Positions 1-4,558 of a DNA stretch of 5,295 nucleotides are shown here, in pieces; the stretch's first letter is position 1, and the number at the start of each line of letters is the position of its first letter. Source of the stretch: Planctomycetales bacterium (GTDB taxonomy: Bacteria; Planctomycetota; Phycisphaerae; SM23-33); assembly GCA_030673005.1 (NCBI GenBank), contig DAOVFI010000190.1:1-5295 (forward strand), read 5' to 3'. Made by a program: the position numbers and the translations under genes. The notes beneath the pieces were generated by a model, which worked only from the letters and a program-made list of their open reading frames with translations, made no database searches and had not been told where the DNA came from.

Positions 1-1
1 T

Positions 2-1300
2 GCCGGCGTAGTAGGCGCGGGCGGTGCGGGTTTCCCGACGCACGTCAAACTCGCCGCCCGGGCCGATACTGTCATTATCAATGCGGCAGAATGCGAACCG
101 CTGCTGCATAAGGATAAGGAAATCCTCCGCTCCCGTCCAGAGGCAGTTCTGTCGGGCCTGGCCTGCGCAATGGAACTGACCGGCGCCGCCGACGGAATAA
201 TCGCAATAAAAAAGAAATACTCTGATGTAATCGCATCCCTTCAAGGCATATTGCCGTCGAACATGAAAATCGCCCCTTTGTCTGATTCCTACCCCGCCGG
301 CGATGAGCTGATTCTTGTCTATGACGTCCTTGGTCGGGTTGTGCCACCCGGCGGGATCCCGCCGGACGTCGGCGCGGTTGTGATGAACGTGGAGACGGCC
401 TTTAATGTTGCATCCTCGGCCGACGGCCCGGTTATCGAAAAATTTCTGACAGTCGGCGGCGCCGTCGCCAATCCGGTAACGCTCCGCGTTCCAATCGGCA
501 TATCACTCGCCGAGTGCATATCGGCGGCCGGGGGACCGACCGTCGAAGACGCCAACTACATCGTCGGCGGCGTGATGATGGGACAACTGGAAGACGACCT
601 GACTACGCCGGTCGATAAGACCACCGCCGGAGTAATCGTTCTACCGGGCGACCACGTTGTCGTCCAACGTGCCAGGCGCGACTGGAAACAGATTTCCCGA
701 ATCGCCCGAAGCGCCTGCGACCAGTGCAGTTTCTGCACCGAATTATGCCCGCGCTATCTCCTTGGACATCCAACCGAGCCGCACCTTGCGATGAGGAGTA
801 TGGGCTTCAATCTCCTTGATCAGGCTGCCGTCCTTGGAGCCTCTTTCTGCTGCGAGTGCAACCTGTGCAGCATGTACGCCTGCCCTGAAGGACTGGACCC
901 GAAGGCGGTTTATGCCCGTAAAAAGCGGGAATTGGCCGAGAAAGGCGAGAAATGGCAAGACCCGCCGTTCAATTCCCGTCGGCCCGTTCTGCACATGTCG
1001 GATCGTAAGGCCCCAATGGGGCGCTTGATGAGCAGGCTCGCCTTAACGCGATTTAACAACGTCGGTCCACTTAACGAAACGCCCCTTTCGACTCGTAAGG
1101 TCGGCATAAAACTCGACCAGCACGTCGGCGCTGCCTGCGAACCTGTCGTTCAGGTCGGCCAGGTTATTCGCGCCGGCGATATAATCGGACAGGTTCCGAC
1201 AAGCAACGGAAAACCATCACTCGGCGCGCCCGTCCATGCGTCCATCGACGGGCGGGTTACTGAAATTGAAAACGGCATAGTCCGGATTGAAAAGGAATAA
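2..1300 (+). CDS. pduS: PduS-type RnfC-like electron-transfer protein, 5' end cut by window
   Basis: PduS is a flavin and iron-sulfur protein of BMCs. It resembles RnfC and is thought to oxidise NADH and move electrons to or through the shell. The frame is open from base 2 and gives 432 residues. Probably only 10-15 N-terminal residues are missing, because the sequence opens directly with the glycine-rich nucleotide/FMN loop GVVGAGGAGFPTHVKL (residues 2-17), followed by NAAECEP (27-33). An internal ATG at 170 would remove this loop and is not the start. An SLBB-like segment lies near 147-200. Two 4Fe-4S motifs follow: CxxCxxCxxxCP (C239, C242, C245, C249) and CCECNLCSMYACP (C283/C284, C286, C289, C294). 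The C-terminal 65 residues look like the RnfC barrel-sandwich domain. The stop is 4 nt before pduT, so the pair is co-transcribed and likely coupled. The family call is secure; the electron-transfer direction is inferred. Confidence 0.92.
   Translation, partial: AGVVGAGGAGFPTHVKLAARADTVIINAAECEPLLHKDKEILRSRPEAVLSGLACAMELTGAADGIIAIKKKYSDVIASLQGILPSNMKIAPLSDSYPAGDELILVYDVLGRVVPPGGIPPDVGAVVMNVETAFNVASSADGPVIEKFLTVGGAVANPVTLRVPIGISLAECISAAGGPTVEDANYIVGGVMMGQLEDDLTTPVDKTTAGVIVLPGDHVVVQRARRDWKQISRIARSACDQCSFCTELCPRYLLGHPTEPHLAMRSMGFNLLDQAAVLGASFCCECNLCSMYACPEGLDPKAVYARKKRELAEKGEKWQDPPFNSRRPVLHMSDRKAPMGRLMSRLALTRFNNVGPLNETPLSTRKVGIKLDQHVGAACEPVVQVGQVIRAGDIIGQVPTSNGKPSLGAPVHASIDGRVTEIENGIVRIEKE
1290..1297 (+). 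promoter_or_regulatory. Ribosome binding site of pduT inside pduS
   Basis: AAAAGGAA lies within the last pduS codons, with AGGA 8 nt before the ATG at 1305. It supports 1305 as the start of pduT rather than the in-frame TTG at 1287, and suggests translational coupling of the two genes. Confidence 0.7.
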
Positions 1301-1304
1301 ACCC

Positions 1305-1865
1305 ATGGCCACCGGTAGATCAATCGGAGCGCTGGAACTGTCCAGCATCGGCATCGGCTACAAGGTGCAGGACGAGATGCTCAAGGCCGCCGACGTGGAA
1401 CTGCTCGTTGCCCGAACGATATGCTCGGGTAAATACCTTATCGTCGTAACCGGACCGGTCAGCGACGTGGAATCGGCTGTCTCTGCAGGCGAACGCATCG
1501 CCGAGGATGCGCTTATCGACAAGTTGATGATCCCCGCTGTTGACAAGTCCGTCTTCCCTGCGCTGGGTCAGTCGGTGGTATTGACCGATGAACAGATCGA
1601 CGCTCTTGGAATAGTAGAGACGTTCAGCGGCGTCAGCATCATCGCCGCGGCAGACGCAGCCGCCAAGGCGGCGCGTATTACACTCTTCCGGATTAACGTG
1701 GCGATGGCGCTTGGAGGCAAAGGATTCTGTCTGATGACCGGACAAGTCGCCGACGTCGAAGCCGGCGTCCGCGCCGCAGCGGAGCAAGCACGACAACGCG
1801 GACTCCTGGTAAGCAAGGTTGTCATCGCGCGTCCGAATCCGGAATTATTCAATGAATATATTTAG
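1305..1865 (+). CDS. pduT: PduT-type BMC-T shell protein with [4Fe-4S] pore cysteine
   Basis: This is a trimeric tandem-domain shell protein that forms a pseudohexameric tile. It has 186 residues, close to the usual PduT length of about 184, with two BMC folds: residues about 7-80 (from IGALELSSIGIG) and about 100-182 (from ALGIVETFSG). The first domain carries TICSGKY with Cys40. In Citrobacter PduT the equivalent residue, Cys38 in TICPGKF, supplies one ligand from each of three subunits to a [4Fe-4S] cluster at the central pore. The second domain ends in VIARPNPE, like the VIPRPHE of BMC repeats. The start is ATG 1305, with AGGA 8 nt upstream. It lies directly behind pduS, its known electron-transfer partner in Pdu compartments. 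Function is inferred from family and this conserved cysteine; confidence is high that it is PduT-like rather than a double-stacking BMC-T. Confidence 0.94.
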   Translation: MATGRSIGALELSSIGIGYKVQDEMLKAADVELLVARTICSGKYLIVVTGPVSDVESAVSAGERIAEDALIDKLMIPAVDKSVFPALGQSVVLTDEQIDALGIVETFSGVSIIAAADAAAKAARITLFRINVAMALGGKGFCLMTGQVADVEAGVRAAAEQARQRGLLVSKVVIARPNPELFNEYI

Positions 1866-2037
1866 AAGGCGCGAAATGTCAAGACGTGTGGTGTGTGGTT
1901 CACCGTTTCGCAATCTTTATGACATAAACATAATTATCATCAAGGAACGCTTTCAATATTGACAAAATATCTCAAAATTAACCTTGTCTGATTGTCGTTT
2001 ATATGGTCTAATATGAATGATACCTATCATTATATGA
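1866..2037. other. AT-rich gap between pduT and the DeoR gene
   Basis: This 172-nt stretch is clearly more AT-rich than the flanking genes. An inverted repeat GCGAAA (1871-1876) / TTTCGC (1906-1911) encloses GGTG (1890-1893) / CACC (1901-1904). It is followed only by AATCTTT, so it is at best a weak terminator after pduT. A TTGACA at 1959-1964 has no convincing -10 at normal spacing. The right-hand end holds the promoter-like and operator-like sites listed separately. I see no gene or RNA in it. Confidence 0.5.
1984..2014 (+). promoter_or_regulatory. Possible sigma70-type promoter for the DeoR gene
   Basis: TTGTCT (1984-1989) and TAATAT (2009-2014) could be -35 and -10 boxes, with a 19-nt spacer that is longer than ideal. 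The predicted start of transcription near 2021 falls inside the operator-like repeat, as expected for repression. It is weak on sequence alone. Confidence 0.3.
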
Positions 2038-2051
2038 ATGGTTCCTGTCAT
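2012..2051 (+). promoter_or_regulatory. Tandem operator-like repeat at the DeoR gene start
   Basis: Two 19-nt units, TATGAATGATACCTATCAT (2012-2030) and TATGAATGGTTCCTGTCAT (2033-2051), match at 16 of 19 positions with a 21-bp period, so they lie on one face of the helix. The first contains a perfect inverted repeat, AATGATA-CC-TATCATT (2016-2031). The second keeps the outer ATG...CAT symmetry. The repeat covers the predicted transcription start and both candidate start codons of the regulator, which fits autoregulation. Binding by this DeoR protein is inferred. Confidence 0.55.
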
Positions 2052-2823
2052 GGCGGCGCATAGTAACATTGAAACAAGACGCGCGAAAGAGATTGATCTT
2101 CTTTCGCATAAAGGATTTATGACGCTTGTCGAACTGGGTCGGGCGTTTCGGGTCAGTGAAAGCACAGTACGGCGTGATCTGGAGGTGCTTGAACAGCAGG
2201 GAATTGTTACGCGGACCCACGGCGGGGTTGTTTATGTGAAGAGTTCGCCCACCCACAGCCTGGCTTTTATCGACCGCCAAACGACCGCCGCGGCAGAGAA
2301 GAAAGCGATAGCCCGGGCAGTGGCCAAACTTATTCCGGACGGTCAGACCGTCATCATCAACGGCGGAACGACCTGCTATCAGGTCGCAAACGCTGTCCGA
2401 GGCCGGCACTTGAACGTCATTACCAACTCTGTGCCCATCGGCTCGCTGCTTTCTTCCGACCTTGCTACGGAAGTTACACTCATCGGCGGATACGTCTATC
2501 CCCGCACGGGCGTCGCACTGGGCGCGATGGCCGAGAGTCAACTTGAAGGTCTTCACGCCACGCAGATGATCTTCAGTTGCGCCGGCGTAACCGACGGGGC
2601 CGCCTTTAACGCAAATCAGATGATGGTAGATGTTGAGCGGAAGATGATGGGCATAGCCGAAGAGAAAATCCTGGCTGTCGATCACACGAAATTCGGAATG
2701 CGTTCGGTCGTGAAGTTGTGCGATCTCGGCGAAGTTGATGTAATCGTTACCGATTCCGGCGTGAACGCCGAGACGCTGGAACGATTGAAGGATTCAGGAC
2801 CAAAGGTAATCGTAGCGGAATGA
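2038..2823 (+). CDS. DeoR-family transcriptional regulator
   Basis: This is a DNA-binding repressor of the DeoR/GlpR type, whose members usually respond to sugar phosphates. It has 261 residues, a normal length. The N-terminal winged helix-turn-helix spans about 15-70, with recognition helix SESTVRRDLEVLEQQG (40-55) and the family's wing signature TRTHGG (58-63). The C-terminal sensor domain (about 85-255) shows NGGTT (108-112, the phosphate-binding GTT loop), VITNS (127-131), LIGG (148-151), VDHTKFG (214-220) and VTDSG (237-241). A stop codon at 2035-2037 limits the frame. ATG 2038 is the longest choice, while ATG 2050 (257 residues) fits family N-termini equally well. Neither has a Shine-Dalgarno, and both lie inside the operator-like repeat. 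It sits within the BMC locus on the same strand, as DeoR regulators do in PV-type loci, so local control is likely. The inducer cannot be read from the sequence. Confidence 0.93.
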   Translation: MVPVMAAHSNIETRRAKEIDLLSHKGFMTLVELGRAFRVSESTVRRDLEVLEQQGIVTRTHGGVVYVKSSPTHSLAFIDRQTTAAAEKKAIARAVAKLIPDGQTVIINGGTTCYQVANAVRGRHLNVITNSVPIGSLLSSDLATEVTLIGGYVYPRTGVALGAMAESQLEGLHATQMIFSCAGVTDGAAFNANQMMVDVERKMMGIAEEKILAVDHTKFGMRSVVKLCDLGEVDVIVTDSGVNAETLERLKDSGPKVIVAE

Positions 2824-2828
2824 TGTTT

Positions 2829-2861
2829 GATTGCGGATTACAGATTGTGGATTGTTGATTG
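2829..2861 (+). repeat. Short GATT-rich tandem repeat
   Basis: GATTGCGGATTACA (2829-2842) is followed directly by GATTGTGGATTGTT (2843-2856; 10 of 14 match) and the start of a third copy, GATTG (2857-2861). It begins six nt after the regulator's stop codon and opens the repeat-filled gap before pduL. No function is evident. Confidence 0.6.
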
Positions 2862-2881
2862 AATTCGCGCGCTGGGTGCCA

Positions 2882-2928
2882 TGCCTTCACGCGCAGCGTG
2901 TAGGCACCTGTCTGCCGCCAGGCAGGTG
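2882..2928. repeat. Two overlapping hairpin palindromes
   Basis: The first hairpin is TGCCT-t-CACGC, loop gca, GCGTG-t-AGGCA (2882-2906), with one internal mismatch. The second is CACCTGTCTG (2905-2914), loop CCGC, CAGGCAGGTG (2919-2928), a 10-bp stem with one G-U pair. They share the bases at 2905-2906, so the two folds exclude each other at their junction. A further CGCCC (2933-2937) / GGGCG (2951-2955) pair lies just downstream. There is no U-tract, so these look like dispersed palindromic repeats rather than intrinsic terminators. Confidence 0.65.
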
Positions 2929-2972
2929 TTTACGCCCTCCGCTATGCTCCGGGCGAAAACATGACACCCTGT

Positions 2973-3050
2973 ACGACCACGGGCGAGACGCCCGTGTCAC
3001 GTGGCATGGCCGTCTCGGCCATGATAGACGACCACGGGCGAGACGCCCGT
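2973..3050. repeat. Triple hairpin array with a 23-nt exact direct repeat
   Basis: The segments 2973-2995 and 3028-3050 are identical over 23 nt. Each holds the hairpin ACGGGCG-aga-CGCCCGT (2979-2995 and 3034-3050; the first gains one more pair from 2978/2996). Between them is a third hairpin, CATGGCCG-tct-CGGCCATG (3005-3023). The three stems are 7-8 bp with 3-nt loops, and the middle loop (TCT) is complementary to the outer loops (AGA). No ORF with recognisable protein features covers them. They occupy the gap just before pduL and may affect mRNA folding or stability; this role is inferred. Confidence 0.75.
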
Positions 3051-3082
3051 ACCACGTATAGATTTCGGAATGAGGCTTTTTA

Positions 3083-3772
3083 ATGAGCGTGTTGACAATT
3101 CCAATGCCGCCGGAGCAGTTGGAGCGGGTTGTCCGCCAGGTAGTACAGCGGCAGTTCGCCGAGCGATTCGTCGCCGGCGAGCGGGAGTTCTCGACTGCTT
3201 ACACGCCGAATCTGGTAGTCAACATCTCGGCCCGGCACATTCACGTTACAACCGAGCATCTCGAAAGGCTCTTCGGACCGGGTGCGAAGTTGACGGTATA
3301 TCGCTGGCTGTACCAGCCGGGCGTATTCGCCGCAGAGCAGCGGGTAACTATCATCGGCCCGCGCCGGCGTGCAATCGAGGACGTCCGGATTCTCGGGCCT
3401 GTGCGAAAGCATACGCAGGTCGAGGTCAGCGCCACCGACGCTATCGCCCTTGGCATCGACGCGCCGGTGCGCTCCGGCAACATCGAAGGCACACCGGGAT
3501 GCATTATCCTCGGCCCGGCGGGGATTGTCGAATTAGACGAAGGCGTTATCCGCGCCGAACGGCACGTGCACATGTCGCCGGTCGATGCCGCGGCCTACGG
3601 CTTCAAGGACCGCCAGTACGTCGGTCTTCGCGTAGTGAGCGACTGCACAACTTCATTCGATCGCGTGCTCTGCCGGGTGGACCCGAAATTCCTCCTGGAG
3701 GTCCACTTGGATACTGATGAAGGCAACGCGTGTAATCTGATAAACGCAACGAGCGTGGAGTTGGTACCGTAA
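3083..3772 (+). CDS. pduL: PduL phosphotransacylase (phosphate propanoyltransferase)
   Basis: PduL is the BMC-type phosphotransacylase. It converts acyl-CoA plus phosphate to acyl-phosphate plus CoA, recycling CoA inside the compartment. The 229 residues contain the two PTAC half-domains. Residues matching the two-zinc site of Rhodopseudomonas PduL are all present with a near constant offset: H52 and H54 (SARHIHVT), E114 (TQVEVS), H161 and H163 (ERHVHMSP) and H208 (EVHLD). The active-site arginine is likely R108 in ILGPVR. Residues about 9-30 (from PPEQLERVVRQVVQRQFAER) form a predicted amphipathic helix before a short linker, the usual form of an encapsulation peptide, so lumen targeting is likely. 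ATG 3083 is preceded by GAGG (3072-3075), 7 nt away. It starts the shell-protein run and is 31 nt ahead of the first BMC-H gene. The true acyl substrate (lactyl, propionyl or acetyl) cannot be told. Confidence 0.96.
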   Translation: MSVLTIPMPPEQLERVVRQVVQRQFAERFVAGEREFSTAYTPNLVVNISARHIHVTTEHLERLFGPGAKLTVYRWLYQPGVFAAEQRVTIIGPRRRAIEDVRILGPVRKHTQVEVSATDAIALGIDAPVRSGNIEGTPGCIILGPAGIVELDEGVIRAERHVHMSPVDAAAYGFKDRQYVGLRVVSDCTTSFDRVLCRVDPKFLLEVHLDTDEGNACNLINATSVELVP

Positions 3773-3803
3773 ATCAGGATAACATCCTTTAGGAGAAATA
3801 GTT

Positions 3804-4109
3804 ATGGCACTGCAAGCATTGGGTATGGTCGAGACGAGGGGTCTGGTGCCCCTTATCGAGGCCTCGGACGCGATGGTCAAGGCCGCCAGCGTCGAGATGA
3901 TCGGCTGGGACAGGGTCGGAAGCGGGTTGGTAACGGCGTTTGTCAGCGGCGACGTGGCGGCGGTCAAGGCGGCTGTTAATGCCGGGTCGGCGGCGGCTGC
4001 GAAGATCGGCGAGGTCGTCAGCGTCCACGTTATCCCCCGTCCGCACGAAGAACTTTCGCAGGCGATCCCGAAAAAACCGGCCCCGAGACGCCGTAAGGGA
4101 TCAAACTGA
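3804..4109 (+). CDS. BMC-H hexameric shell protein with basic C-terminal tail
   Basis: This single-BMC-domain protein forms hexameric tiles of the shell facets. It has 101 residues. The BMC fold covers about 4-83 and starts with the classic ALGMVETRGLVPLIEASDAM. K26 matches the conserved edge lysine at the hexamer-hexamer interface, and VGSG (38-41) is the pore loop, as in PduA-type proteins that pass small polar metabolites. GDVAAVKAAV and VIPRPHEEL complete the family pattern. After the fold comes a tail, KKPAPRRRKGSN (90-101), rich in Lys/Arg/Pro and absent from the next paralogue. ATG 3804 has AGGAG (3791-3795) 8 nt upstream. It lies 31 nt after pduL and 23 nt before the second BMC-H gene, in one operon. 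The family call is certain; the metabolite that crosses the pore is unknown. Confidence 0.97.
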   Translation: MALQALGMVETRGLVPLIEASDAMVKAASVEMIGWDRVGSGLVTAFVSGDVAAVKAAVNAGSAAAAKIGEVVSVHVIPRPHEELSQAIPKKPAPRRRKGSN

Positions 4110-4132
4110 CAAGCCTTGCAAGGAGAACAGTT

Positions 4133-4396
4133 ATGGAAGCATTAGGCATGATAGAGACAAAGGGATTTACCGGTCTGGTCGAGGCCTCCGACGCCATGTG
4201 CAAGGCCGCCAATGTTGACCTTATTAAGCAGATCGAGATCGGCGGCGGGTATGCGACGACGCTGGTCACCGGCGACGTCGGCTCGGTCAAGGCGGCAGTC
4301 GAGGCAGGCGCCGCAGCGGCGGGTAAGGTCGGCGAACTGGTCGCATCGCACGTAATACCCGCGCCGCATGAATCACTAAAAGGCGTATTCGTTTAA
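4133..4396 (+). CDS. BMC-H hexameric shell protein, second paralogue
   Basis: This 87-residue single-BMC-domain shell protein is paralogous to the gene just upstream. The two share ALGM(V/I)ET(R/K)G, EASDAM and VIPxPHE. K24 is the conserved interface lysine. The pore loop reads IGGG (36-39) where the first paralogue has VGSG, so the pore lacks the serine side chain and may have different selectivity. The fold fills nearly the whole chain, and the short C-terminus (SLKGVFV) has no basic tail. ATG 4133 is preceded by AAGGAG (4120-4125), 7 nt away. The stop codon overlaps a small palindrome, GTTTAA-TT-TTAAAC (4391-4404). Two different BMC-H genes side by side is typical of PV-type loci and suggests mixed facets. 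Assignment to the family is certain, the specific role of each copy is not. Confidence 0.97.
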   Translation: MEALGMIETKGFTGLVEASDAMCKAANVDLIKQIEIGGGYATTLVTGDVGSVKAAVEAGAAAAGKVGELVASHVIPAPHESLKGVFV

Positions 4397-4408
4397 TTTT
4401 AAACGGTC

Positions 4409-4516
4409 GGTGGCACGGTCAAGTCGAAGACTTGGCCGTGGTTAACGCCGCCGATGGTCCCACGGCCAAGCCTCACTGCCTGCCGGCAGGCAGGCGTTCG
4501 GCTTGACCGTGCCACC
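4409..4516. repeat. 108-nt palindromic element folding as a three-way junction
   Basis: The outer arms 4409-4428 and 4497-4516 pair over 20 bp with one G-T pair (core GGTGGCACGGTCAAG / CTTGACCGTGCCACC). They enclose two hairpins: CTTGGCCGTGG (4431-4441) / CCACGGCCAAG (4460-4470) with an 18-nt loop, and a perfect 18-bp palindrome CTGCCTGCCGGCAGGCAG (4476-4493). It fills most of the gap between the second BMC-H gene and ackA. There is no trailing U-tract. It looks like a dispersed REP/MITE-like palindromic element. Half of it recurs inside ackA. It may also act as a partial terminator or mRNA stabiliser lowering ackA relative to the shell genes, which is inference. Confidence 0.75.
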
Positions 4517-4520
4517 CGGC

Positions 4521-4544
4521 TAACCGGCTACTAGCTACCGGTTA
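4521..4544. repeat. Hairpin and short repeats in the ackA leader
   Basis: TAACCGG (4521-4527) pairs perfectly with CCGGTTA (4538-4544) around a 10-nt loop. Within 4516-4553 the unit CCGGCTAAC / CCGGCTACT / CCGGTTACT / GGCTACT recurs with small changes. It ends a few nt before the ackA start, leaving no Shine-Dalgarno there. Confidence 0.55.
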
Positions 4545-4558
4545 CTGGCTACTAAAAT

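Noticed and set aside
170..172. ATG at 170 as the start of pduS
   Set aside because: The frame is open to base 2 and codes for the essential GAGGAGFP loop upstream, so the gene is truncated by the window instead.
1287..1304. TTG at 1287 as the start of the PduT gene, adding six residues
   Set aside because: It overlaps pduS and lies ahead of the ribosome site at 1290-1297; ATG 1305 has correct spacing and matches PduT N-termini.
1918..1940. Third operator copy (TATGA...TATCAT)
   Set aside because: The unit is 23 nt rather than 19 and its central bases do not match; the inverted symmetry is poor.
1959..1964. TTGACA as a -35 box
   Set aside because: No acceptable -10 hexamer lies 15-19 nt downstream.
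2973..3050. CRISPR array
   Set aside because: There are only two exact copies with one 32-nt interval that is itself mostly a hairpin, and no cas genes.
2831..3061. 76-codon + strand ORF in the gap before pduL
   Set aside because: It is made of palindromic repeats, has no ribosome site, and its translation resembles no protein.
3070..3717. 215-codon + strand ORF overlapping pduL in another frame
   Set aside because: Its Arg/Ala-rich translation has no family features, while the pduL frame carries all zinc ligands.
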